Virus record (IMG/VR): IMGVR_UViG_3300009160_000035
Location: 1-64,000 of that record
Length of the DNA: 64,000 bases
Reading direction: 5' to 3' (one strand)
DNA from: a virus
This document shows, piece by piece, positions 39,389 to 47,552 of the stretch. The position numbers were made by a program, and so were the translations under genes. The notes beneath the pieces were generated by a model that did not search any database, had not been told where the DNA came from, and saw nothing but the letters and a program-made list of their open reading frames with translations. Position 1 is the first letter of the stretch, and each line of letters starts with the position of its first letter.

Positions 39389-41866
39389 TTATCCTCTTCT
39401 TAGTGCACTCAAGGCAAGGGTTAGATTACCATCATCATGATACTGGCCCGGTCTAGATCTACTTCTAGTAGGTTTAAGGCTTGGATTTTGGAAATACAAC
39501 TCATCCGCATCATTAAGTCCGATCATTGATGGGTTTGTCATCCTAACTCTATTAGAGTTATCTGCTTGCATTTGAGCTTCTGCGCTAATATTTTGTTTGG
39601 TCATGCCTCCTAATGCATTAATAGGATGATCCGCAGGTGCACCATAGGCAGAAGCTTTTGTTGCTGCACCTACAAATCCAGCTGCGGCCCCTGCGCCTCC
39701 TAATCCAAACAATAGACCATTAGTTATATCTTTTCCCATTGCAGGTTGAATAGGCACCCCAGCAGGCGCTGCCGGTGCCTTCGCAGGTTGTCCAGGCTTT
39801 GCAGCTTTAGCAGCAGGAGTAACAGTATGAATGCCAGGTTTCGCAGGATCAAATTCGTATGATCTATTTACTCGATCAAAAGCTCTACCAGGAAGTTTAC
39901 TTCCATCTCTGTATTGCTGTAAAACATTTAATTCATTTTTCTCAACTGCAGTAAGTTTACGACTATTTTTGCCTATATCGTCTAGTTGCAATTGTCTTTG
40001 TGCAACAGTAGGACTCTGTACATCCCTTTCACGATAAGGTTTAAGAACATCATTTTCATAAGTATGGGCAGCATATCTACCAAGATAAATAGGAGCACCA
40101 GCCGCCATACCAGCTGCACCTGCACCAATTCTTCCAATATCTTGCAATGCCGCACCTCCTAGGTCTACTGATCCAGGATCAACAATTGCATTCTTATCAG
40201 TCTTTTCAAATATTTTTGCTAATTTACTAGTTTCTGCATTCTCAGCAATAGGTGTATTCTTTTTTTGTTGGGCCAACATTTCTTTCTTCGAGTTCTGTGC
40301 TGCCTTTAATTGTTCTCTGGCTGCTGTTTCTTCGCTAGCCGCAACAGCATGTTCCTCATAATCTTGGCTAAATTCTTCTGCACCTTTGCCTGCAGGTCTC
40401 GGCCTTCTGTGACCAGGAAGAGTATGAGTAGGAGGCGCTGGAGGAGGAGGCGGCGGTGGCGCAGGAGGTTTAGGTGGCTTTGAAGGAAACCCACCACCAA
40501 AAGCAGGTCCAAGTTTATCCAGTCGGGCTGTCTCTGCTTGCCTCTGTGCATCTGTCATTGGAGATGGGTACGCAGAAGATGGACCCACAGGTGTGTTTGA
40601 CATAGGCAACGGTGGGGAGGTCGGCGCTGAAGCAGGTGTCGGAGCCTTTGCAGATCTTCCTCGCTTTGGAGCTTCATACTTAATTTCAGGAGGAGTATAT
40701 GCAGGACTAGCTGGCGTACCCTTTACTTGTCGATTCATTTCGTCTAGTTGTTGCCTTGCCCAATCCTGACTCTCACCTTTAAAAGGGTTAGCACTGTCAG
40801 CCCCTTCAAAATTTTCTGGATTTGTGGGATCAATCCTAGATTCTAAATTTGCCATTCTCTCTTTCCGAGCCTCTAACTCTTCTGGAGTTGCTACTTTTAC
40901 CCCATTCTTAGCTGCAGCTCTATTGCCCTCTAATTCCTCTGTAAGCTTTGCTTGCCTTGAATTTAATCCTTCAAGTCTTTCATTTAAATGAGCTTGGTTA
41001 TTATTCAATGATGAGGTAATTGTTCCAATCTCGGCTTTTTGATTTGGATCAGTTAAAAGTTTTTGAATATCGGCATCATGTGCATTATTATCTAACCCTA
41101 CACTTTTTGCCAATCGAGCTCTTCTCCTCATTAGGTTGCGAGCTTCAATCGCTTGTTTTTCCATTTCTTCTGGCGTAAGTTTAGGTGCACTTCCAAGATG
41201 CTTATTAATTCCACCTATTTCACGATTAACTTGATTTAATTCACGATCAATCTGATCCGTTGGTCGACTTATAACAGTAGGCGCAGTAGCCGGAGTAGCA
41301 GGTCTTGGTTGCCATTTCTTTACTACTTCTTCTTGTTTGGCTTTTGCTGCTTGTGCCGCTTGACTAGCAGCGTGGATATCTCTATCAACTCCTGGCAATT
41401 TACCTTTAACTTTCTCGACAGCGGCTGCTGCTTGCTTCTGTCTCTGTACTGCCATAGTTGGAGTACTTCCAACAGCTTCCATTACGGAGTCAGTGTATCC
41501 TTCAAAGTCTGTAACATCTCCACCAGCTACTCTTTGAAATCCTTGTCTAAGTGCTCCAAATAAAGTCTTTGGTCTATTAGGATTAACAGCATCGTAAGCC
41601 TTTAATCCTTCAGAGCTCATCATTGATCTACCTATGCCTCTTAATGCATAGTCTCCACCTTGTAACACTACACCGGCCGCTGCACCAACTGCAGCACCAG
41701 AAACTGCTGCTCCTAATCTTCCGGCAACAGGAGTTGCTCCTAAAACTTCATCCTCTTCTGGGTTATAGTTATAGGCAGATCTAGCAGCATTAGCAACAGC
41801 GCCAACTCCAGCTAAACCTAAGGTTCCACCTGCGTGCTTGAAAAAATTAACAATTGCATTTGCCAT
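39389..41866 (-). CDS. Pro/Ala-rich virion-type protein, unknown
   Basis: 825 aa. The N-terminal 80 residues carry Gly/Ala hydrophobic helices (LGAAVSGAAVGAAAGVVL). Residues 130-360 are Gln/Lys/Glu coiled coil. A disordered proline-rich region near 380-500 includes a run of Pro (PPPPPPPAPP). Another hydrophobic Gly/Ala helix lies near 700-760 (LLFGLGGAGAAAGFVGAA). Composition resembles ejected or internal virion proteins, but no family is recognised. Its ATG overlaps the stop of the 1318-aa gene (shared base 41866), so translation is coupled. Confidence 0.55.
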   Translation of the reverse strand: MANAIVNFFKHAGGTLGLAGVGAVANAARSAYNYNPEEDEVLGATPVAGRLGAAVSGAAVGAAAGVVLQGGDYALRGIGRSMMSSEGLKAYDAVNPNRPKTLFGALRQGFQRVAGGDVTDFEGYTDSVMEAVGSTPTMAVQRQKQAAAAVEKVKGKLPGVDRDIHAASQAAQAAKAKQEEVVKKWQPRPATPATAPTVISRPTDQIDRELNQVNREIGGINKHLGSAPKLTPEEMEKQAIEARNLMRRRARLAKSVGLDNNAHDADIQKLLTDPNQKAEIGTITSSLNNNQAHLNERLEGLNSRQAKLTEELEGNRAAAKNGVKVATPEELEARKERMANLESRIDPTNPENFEGADSANPFKGESQDWARQQLDEMNRQVKGTPASPAYTPPEIKYEAPKRGRSAKAPTPASAPTSPPLPMSNTPVGPSSAYPSPMTDAQRQAETARLDKLGPAFGGGFPSKPPKPPAPPPPPPPAPPTHTLPGHRRPRPAGKGAEEFSQDYEEHAVAASEETAAREQLKAAQNSKKEMLAQQKKNTPIAENAETSKLAKIFEKTDKNAIVDPGSVDLGGAALQDIGRIGAGAAGMAAGAPIYLGRYAAHTYENDVLKPYRERDVQSPTVAQRQLQLDDIGKNSRKLTAVEKNELNVLQQYRDGSKLPGRAFDRVNRSYEFDPAKPGIHTVTPAAKAAKPGQPAKAPAAPAGVPIQPAMGKDITNGLLFGLGGAGAAAGFVGAATKASAYGAPADHPINALGGMTKQNISAEAQMQADNSNRVRMTNPSMIGLNDADELYFQNPSLKPTRSRSRPGQYHDDGNLTLALSALRRG

Positions 41867-44800
41867 TATCTCCGCTCCTTGCGTCTACCTCTGTTTCGCT
41901 CTAAGCCTCCAGCCATTGCTACAGTTTGCATATCAGCCATAACATTTTTTCTATTACTAGAAAGTGCATTTACAGAATGGAATATTTCATTGTAATCATT
42001 ATAAGACATATCCATTGCATAGCTCATTTCTTCATTTCTTGCCTGTGAAGCCTCTATTGCCTGTTGTTTTGACGTACCAGGACTTCTATCAAATTTGAAT
42101 TTATAAGCGTTTGACGGACTTAAAACGTTGTAACCTTTTCGTTCTTTTCCTCCTACGCCCACGTGTACGCCCGCGTAGAATGGATCGGCAAATAATCCCT
42201 TATTAGACGCTCTGGCAACTCTTTCAGCTGCATTAAATTGCTTCTGACTTACAAGATCTTCTTGTGCACTATTTCTATATAGTATAGTTGCTAAGCCTTG
42301 GTTTACCATTTCATAAGAGTAGTTAATCCCAGAATCGTCTGTGACGATACCAACTGAACGACCAAAAGTACTACCTTGACCTACGGCAACAGTAGCTCCA
42401 CTTCTTGCTGAAAGAACGTTAGACAAGTATTGTTTGCCAGGTTGAGAGAACGGCATTTCTCCTGGGCCACCAAAGCCTTCATGTGCAGTTTCAGGCGCAT
42501 CTATGCCAGAAAGACGCACACTTCCAAGTTTACGTTGGCCTATACCCATAAAACCTTTGCTAATAATTTCAACAGTATCTGCGTCACCAACTGCATAGTC
42601 AACTTTACTGGAATCAATAGCAGAAACAGCAAATCCTGCAGGATTCATTTTATCTATATTTGTGTTGGTAGCTACCATCACGTTCTTCATTCCTCCGCTT
42701 TGGCTACCTCTTACATCTTCAGGGTTATAAATTTTTCTTTCATCACCAGACATTTTTAATATATCTTTTGTCGTTGGCTTGTAGCTAGGCATATCAAGCA
42801 TATAATTACCTGAAACCCCAGCCGCTATAATGCCAGCACCTCCCATCATACGAATTCCTCTACCGGCATTCTTCATTATATATTCAGATATCTCAGGACT
42901 TGCCCCTGACATCTTGCTTAACAGTCCACTTTCTAATCCTCTAGGGCTGAAAAGAACTGACCCTAGCGTATCAATTCCAAGTTTTAATTTATCTTTTGCG
43001 GAAGTAGCAAAATTGTAAACTTTTCCAACTGTTTCATAGTTTGGCGTTTGGACTTTAGGAGTTGAATACTCTCCTGTGGCTACAAGTTCTTTTTTTCTTT
43101 CTGAGATAGCTTCATACAGAAAATCAGCTGCAGAACTAGCTCTCTGTGCAACTGAAGTAGGTCCAAGCCTGTCCTTGATACCTTGCAAAACAGGCATTAA
43201 AGCGCTATCCATATCCTTTTTAAAACCATCAGCGCCAGACATCCTTAATGCTAGGGAGGCTCTAGAAACTTCATCTTCTGACATATTAGGAGTAACAGAT
43301 ATACCTTGTTCACCTAGGGTTTTAATTTGCTCTTGTGAAAATAAAGTCCCGGCAGCATGTCTTGAGCTAAGACCACTTTTTAAAGTACCAAGCCGGGTCT
43401 CAAGATCTTCAGCATTTATTCCTTTTGCTTTGAGATTATCTCCTTCTGCATATCTTTTAATTAAAGTCTTTTTTACTTTGGACCTAGCTGAAGTTTGCAT
43501 TTCTTCAAGAGTTAAAACTGGACTCGATGGACCAGGCGTATTCAAGTAGTTACTAATAATGTCTTCGGTTGAGTGGCCTAGTCCTTGGAGATTCTCAAAA
43601 GTTCCTGGCCCAAACCTTAAGTCAACTTCACTACTAGTAGCACTAGAAAGTTCTCTTTGGTATTCGTCTCTTATAAAGTTCTGAATATTCCAATCTGACT
43701 GAGTTTTTAAAACACTGACTTCTGTACCAGATCCAGTTAACATTGTGTGTTTTACTTTCCCAACGGCCATTGGCATAGAAAATGCTTCATGCATTGCTGG
43801 GTTTACATTGATAGTTTGCAAGGCACCTGCTTCATCGGTGTATGTATGCGTAATCATCTTAGCAGGATTAGGTGCGTATAATCCTCCACTTACCCCAGTA
43901 TAACTATCAACCGTCTCACTTAGTCGTAAAAGCTCTTTATCAAGATTGTAAGATCTTGTTAGCTCCGAGTGTGTACCTCTGGTGACTCCACGTAATTGAC
44001 TAGTTTTAACGCTTCCTTGCCGACTACCCAAAGGGTCATCTCCTAGCCAAGAACTATCAATCTCTAAATTTGTATCCTTAACCTTAGCAAGTTCTAACCA
44101 TCCTAATTTCTTAGAATCACCTAGTATTGACAGCGAAGAGATAACAGATCTGACCTGATCAAGTGCCGACCCAGACTCTTTTCCTCTATATATATTAGAA
44201 ATATCGCTAACAACTTCTCCTAGCTTTCCTTCCTGTAATAGCCGACCCTGGACCATAACGTCAGACAAAGCTTTGTGAGCTTCATCAAACCCAAGTATTA
44301 TCTGCGAAGCTAAGTTAATGTTAGTTCCAGAGGCAACGTCGCCACTTGTCTCAATTAATCCAGTCTGCATTAGTCCGGAAAAAGCCATCTTTGTTAAATC
44401 AAGCTGGTCTCTTGTATTCAATCCAGCTGACACATTCTTCACATAAGCAGGTAATAGAGAAATTAAATCTTCATTCTTGCCCTGTTCTTTTAAGACTCTA
44501 GCCTGTTCTGTAAAGAAGAAATTATTAGCATCAAGAATATTTCTTTTTCTCTCACTGCGCCAAGTTGCGGAAAGCATACTTCTCATATCTCTAAGGCTAG
44601 TAATTTTTCCACCAAAGGCTTTTACAACGTCTTTATCTTTGTTTAAATAGTTGCCATGATTTTCTAGTGAAGGCTCAAACGCGTCCTGAACACCACTACC
44701 TTTCTGTGTTAAGAAATGCTCCCATAACTTGCCTACTCGAAAAGATTCATACGGCAAATTAGCAGCCATAAGGGTTCTGCCTTGCTTACTTCCTTCCTTC

Positions 44801-45822
44801 GCAAATAGCATAGAATACTTTGCGCCTTCTTTCTGGCTGTAAACTCTTTGTCCAGACTTTAACTCTACATAACCCTTATCTTGGAGTTGCTTTTGTAGTT
44901 CTTGAATTCTAGCTTCGCTTATAATCTTGTCCCCTGTGGGACCTTCTCCGTATTCTTCATAAAATTCACTAAGCCAAGGAAACTTGCCACTAGCCCAGGT
45001 ACCAAATCTTTGCTTAAACTCAGCCTCGCTTCTTGGAATATAACTAAAGCTTCTAAACGTAGCTTTTCTACTTCCGTCTGGGGCATCTTCTACATCTCTA
45101 ATAATTGCCTCAGGTACAAGATTCATTGAAAGAAAACCTTGTGCCATTTGCTCTTTAGGAGACATTCTCTCAATGGCGTCTGTTGCGCCAAGTGCAGCAG
45201 TATGATCACTTGCACCAACTGTTTTCTTTAACTCGTCAAGTCTAGCCATGTCACCCATAGCTATCTGAAGAATTGGAGCATCCTTAAAAAGACCACCAGT
45301 TTCAATGTCAATAATTAAAGCATTCTTGACAATATCATCTAACTTAAAATTAAATCCTGCCATTGCCATAGCTTCAAGTTTTAATTGCTTAATAGCTGTG
45401 CTTGTTAGTCCACCAATCATCTCAGAAGGCCTTGCCTTATCTTTGCCAACGGAGAAATTAGCCATTTGCTTGCCAACTTCTCTGTACATTCTTACTGCAT
45501 CTTTCTTTACCTCATCTGTGTAAGAAAAGAAATTATCAGTATTCTCTGTTCCTATCAAGGTTTCCATAGTTGTGACAATCTTTTTATTGGCACCACTTAT
45601 GTCATTGATAAACTTTGTAGCACCAAGAGTTGCCTTATAGGTACCCTTAAGTATTGACGTAGAAAGAGTAAAAGTTCCACGAACCGCAGCATCTACACCA
45701 GATATAAAGTTAGTATGGTCGTACTTGCCTTTAAGCGCAGTGATAGCTTTAATAGGATCAGCATCAGGATTAACAAAGTAATCCTTTAAGGTATATACCT
45801 TATCTCCTTTCCCATCTGCCAT
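41866..45822 (-). CDS. Giant putative nuclease: DEDD-exonuclease-like motif plus staphylococcal nuclease domain
   Basis: 1318 aa. Residues about 165-360 contain ALIIDIETGGLFKDAPILQIA (Asp172, Glu174), a good exonuclease motif I of the DnaQ/DEDD superfamily, and a possible motif II (AANLPYES, Asn355/Glu359). Residues about 1073-1215 are a staphylococcal-nuclease domain: GDADTVEI (Asp21 equivalent), VRLSGIDAPE (Arg35, Asp40, Glu43 equivalents) and FGRSVG (Arg87 equivalent), ending in the usual VNQGLA and GLFAD. About 700 residues between them are helical and unrecognised, and the tail is basic. Two nuclease modules in a structural operon suggest a DNA-processing or ejected virion protein. The SNase call is firm, the exonuclease call moderate. 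Confidence 0.8.
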   Translation of the reverse strand: MADGKGDKVYTLKDYFVNPDADPIKAITALKGKYDHTNFISGVDAAVRGTFTLSTSILKGTYKATLGATKFINDISGANKKIVTTMETLIGTENTDNFFSYTDEVKKDAVRMYREVGKQMANFSVGKDKARPSEMIGGLTSTAIKQLKLEAMAMAGFNFKLDDIVKNALIIDIETGGLFKDAPILQIAMGDMARLDELKKTVGASDHTAALGATDAIERMSPKEQMAQGFLSMNLVPEAIIRDVEDAPDGSRKATFRSFSYIPRSEAEFKQRFGTWASGKFPWLSEFYEEYGEGPTGDKIISEARIQELQKQLQDKGYVELKSGQRVYSQKEGAKYSMLFAKEGSKQGRTLMAANLPYESFRVGKLWEHFLTQKGSGVQDAFEPSLENHGNYLNKDKDVVKAFGGKITSLRDMRSMLSATWRSERKRNILDANNFFFTEQARVLKEQGKNEDLISLLPAYVKNVSAGLNTRDQLDLTKMAFSGLMQTGLIETSGDVASGTNINLASQIILGFDEAHKALSDVMVQGRLLQEGKLGEVVSDISNIYRGKESGSALDQVRSVISSLSILGDSKKLGWLELAKVKDTNLEIDSSWLGDDPLGSRQGSVKTSQLRGVTRGTHSELTRSYNLDKELLRLSETVDSYTGVSGGLYAPNPAKMITHTYTDEAGALQTINVNPAMHEAFSMPMAVGKVKHTMLTGSGTEVSVLKTQSDWNIQNFIRDEYQRELSSATSSEVDLRFGPGTFENLQGLGHSTEDIISNYLNTPGPSSPVLTLEEMQTSARSKVKKTLIKRYAEGDNLKAKGINAEDLETRLGTLKSGLSSRHAAGTLFSQEQIKTLGEQGISVTPNMSEDEVSRASLALRMSGADGFKKDMDSALMPVLQGIKDRLGPTSVAQRASSAADFLYEAISERKKELVATGEYSTPKVQTPNYETVGKVYNFATSAKDKLKLGIDTLGSVLFSPRGLESGLLSKMSGASPEISEYIMKNAGRGIRMMGGAGIIAAGVSGNYMLDMPSYKPTTKDILKMSGDERKIYNPEDVRGSQSGGMKNVMVATNTNIDKMNPAGFAVSAIDSSKVDYAVGDADTVEIISKGFMGIGQRKLGSVRLSGIDAPETAHEGFGGPGEMPFSQPGKQYLSNVLSARSGATVAVGQGSTFGRSVGIVTDDSGINYSYEMVNQGLATILYRNSAQEDLVSQKQFNAAERVARASNKGLFADPFYAGVHVGVGGKERKGYNVLSPSNAYKFKFDRSPGTSKQQAIEASQARNEEMSYAMDMSYNDYNEIFHSVNALSSNRKNVMADMQTVAMAGGLERNRGRRKERR

Positions 45823-45831
45823 AACTTAACC

Positions 45832-47157
45832 TTAGTCATCGTCAAAGTCCATTGGATCTACAGTATTATCCCTTATTAAACTATTAATCTTGCTTAATGC
45901 AGCAGACATTTTTGTCATAGTTGAACTAACGCTCTCAGCCTTAGTAGCTTCTATCTTTGCTCTGGCATTTAGCTTGGCTTCTGGGGTACTTAATAGCTCC
46001 TTCATTAGTTGACTACGCATTTTCTGAAAACGCTCTTTCAATGCAAAGGCAGGATGTTCCTTCATCGCAGTCTTAACAGGATTACCATGCATATCATTGC
46101 TTAGTACGGCTTCCTGCATTAGGTCTCGACCTTCACCAAGGCTATCACCTTGACTTAATAGCATATTAACTCGAATCTCATAGATATCTAACTCAGCCAA
46201 CTTAGTAGCTAAGCTAACAATAGTAGGAGTAATGTAATTTAAATTATGAAAGTTTTCACTACAGTATTGCTTAACCTTAACCTGAAGAATACTTGCTTCT
46301 ACGGGGCAAGGTTGAAGCAAGGGGAATTTACTAGCAGCAAGATCAACACTACCGTTATCTCTCTTAACAGCAAACCAACAAGAACTACGGATTGGACAAC
46401 TCTCATAGCCTTTACAGATTAAGGGTACACTAGCATAAGTTCCATGCTTAACAGCGGCAAGATGCGACCTCATTCTAGCAGCACTCTGAGGTGTTATATG
46501 TAAGTCTCTATATAAATCAGGGTCACTACCAAGAAACGCCCCTAAACTACTATTAGAAAAAAAGTTAGCAGCATCTACAGTGCCAAGATCACTACTATCT
46601 AAGGCACTTTGAAAAGCATCACGTAAGCTAATACTAGTAGAAGAAGTATTATCAAGGGGCTCAACTCTTTCCAATAGTGTTTCATCGTTATCTAAAAGCT
46701 CACCTACTCTGTCAAGTAGAACTTGGGTATTAGCCTCCACGCCGCCGAGACCATTAGCATTTCTATTACCTGAAATCATACTAGAGTCTTTCAGGAGGGG
46801 TGAGGTCTTATCAAAGGCTTTATCCTCAGATATTTCCATTTGCCTAGTAGGTAGTCCCTTAGCACTAGAACTAATGTCTACATTTTCCTCTAATGCATTT
46901 AAATCAAAAGGCATCCCTTCCTCCTTTGAGGAGAACTCCAATCTATTAGATAGCTTACTAGACAATGTATAAGGATCTATAACTTGTCCAGTCATAGTAC
47001 CAGTATAAGTAGGGTTCTCTAAACGCGGTGCATTCTTATAGGGATTATCGGCTCCACGCCCTGCACTGTTGTCGTGTGAGGATCTAGGTTTATTCCTATT
47101 AGCCTTGTTTATATCATTGTAATGAGCCAAAACAGAATTCTTCTTACTAGTAATCAA
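45832..47157 (-). CDS. Cys-cluster protein, possible small terminase/packaging factor
   Basis: 441 aa and the first gene of the leftward operon. The N-terminal 200 residues are polar and Asn/Ser/Asp-rich, probably disordered. Residues 248-284 hold CKGYESCPIRSSC...PCPVE (Cys248, 254, 260, 284), a likely metal or Fe-S site. The C-terminal 130 residues are helical (basic coiled coil, ending DPMDFDDD). The large terminase also has a Cys cluster, so the two may act together. A small-terminase role is suggested by that and by operon position only. The start ATG is at 47157, with no strong Shine-Dalgarno visible. Confidence 0.5.
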   Translation of the reverse strand: MITSKKNSVLAHYNDINKANRNKPRSSHDNSAGRGADNPYKNAPRLENPTYTGTMTGQVIDPYTLSSKLSNRLEFSSKEEGMPFDLNALEENVDISSSAKGLPTRQMEISEDKAFDKTSPLLKDSSMISGNRNANGLGGVEANTQVLLDRVGELLDNDETLLERVEPLDNTSSTSISLRDAFQSALDSSDLGTVDAANFFSNSSLGAFLGSDPDLYRDLHITPQSAARMRSHLAAVKHGTYASVPLICKGYESCPIRSSCWFAVKRDNGSVDLAASKFPLLQPCPVEASILQVKVKQYCSENFHNLNYITPTIVSLATKLAELDIYEIRVNMLLSQGDSLGEGRDLMQEAVLSNDMHGNPVKTAMKEHPAFALKERFQKMRSQLMKELLSTPEAKLNARAKIEATKAESVSSTMTKMSAALSKINSLIRDNTVDPMDFDDD

Positions 47158-47265
47158 ACTAAAGTTTAAACTTTACTAACTTGATACCATAAGAAACCAT
47201 AAGAAACGCTATACATGGGAAAAAGAACTACGTGAGGGGGAAAGGGTCATAGGCTTAGGGCAAAA

Positions 47266-47325
47266 GGCCTTTATATATATTTTTATATATTTATATATAT
47301 TTTTTATAGAAAAGAGTGAAAGGCC
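47266..47325. repeat. AT-rich 60-bp interrupted inverted repeat
   Basis: GGCCTTT (47266-47272) and AAAGGCC (47319-47325) flank an almost pure A/T core with TATATATA steps that can itself fold back. It could form a cruciform, serve as an origin-unwinding element, or be a protein site between the divergent operons. Confidence 0.5.
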
Positions 47326-47386
47326 AAGTATTAAGGTATAGGTACAGCCTCTATTTATATATATATTTTTTTTTCGGAAAAGAGCG
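47291..47386 (+). repeat. Duplicated TTTATATATA...GAAAAGAG element
   Basis: Two similar stretches, 47291-47318 and about 47355-47386, share TTATATATAT, a T-run, and GAAAAGAG(T/C)G in the same order. They lie about 65 bp apart in the divergent region. Duplicated promoter or operator elements are a reasonable reading. Confidence 0.45.
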
Positions 47387-47497
47387 GGTACTTATACTCC
47401 TGGGCCCCTATACTTACCCATACCCTATTCGTTTTTAGCCCACCCCCTTTTAAGACTATGTACTAAGGGATGAGGGTCTTTCCAACTCTCACCAACT

Positions 47498-47515
47498 GCT
47501 AGCGATTCCGCTAGC
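47498..47515 (+). promoter_or_regulatory. Perfect 7-bp hairpin in 5' leader
   Basis: GCTAGCG-ATTC-CGCTAGC is a perfect stem-loop 37 bases before the first rightward ATG and 27 before its Shine-Dalgarno. There is no T-run, so it is not a terminator. It may stabilise the mRNA 5' end or bind a regulator. Confidence 0.5.
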
Positions 47516-47552
47516 TTTGGACATCGCCCCCACAAGGGCAGTAAGGAACGCC

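Larger units (their letters stand above)
47158..47552. promoter_or_regulatory. Divergent AT-rich control region
   Basis: 395 bp without a gene separate the leftward virion operon from the rightward block. It contains a tandem CCATAAGAAA repeat (about 47188-47207), AT-rich tracts with several TATAAATA-like octamers reading leftward (for example TATTTATA on the plus strand near 47353, similar to T4 late promoters) and TATACT-like hexamers reading rightward (near 47395 and 47411). I infer divergent promoters here but cannot place a start site. The rightward gene begins behind AAGGAA at 47543-47548. Confidence 0.55.
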
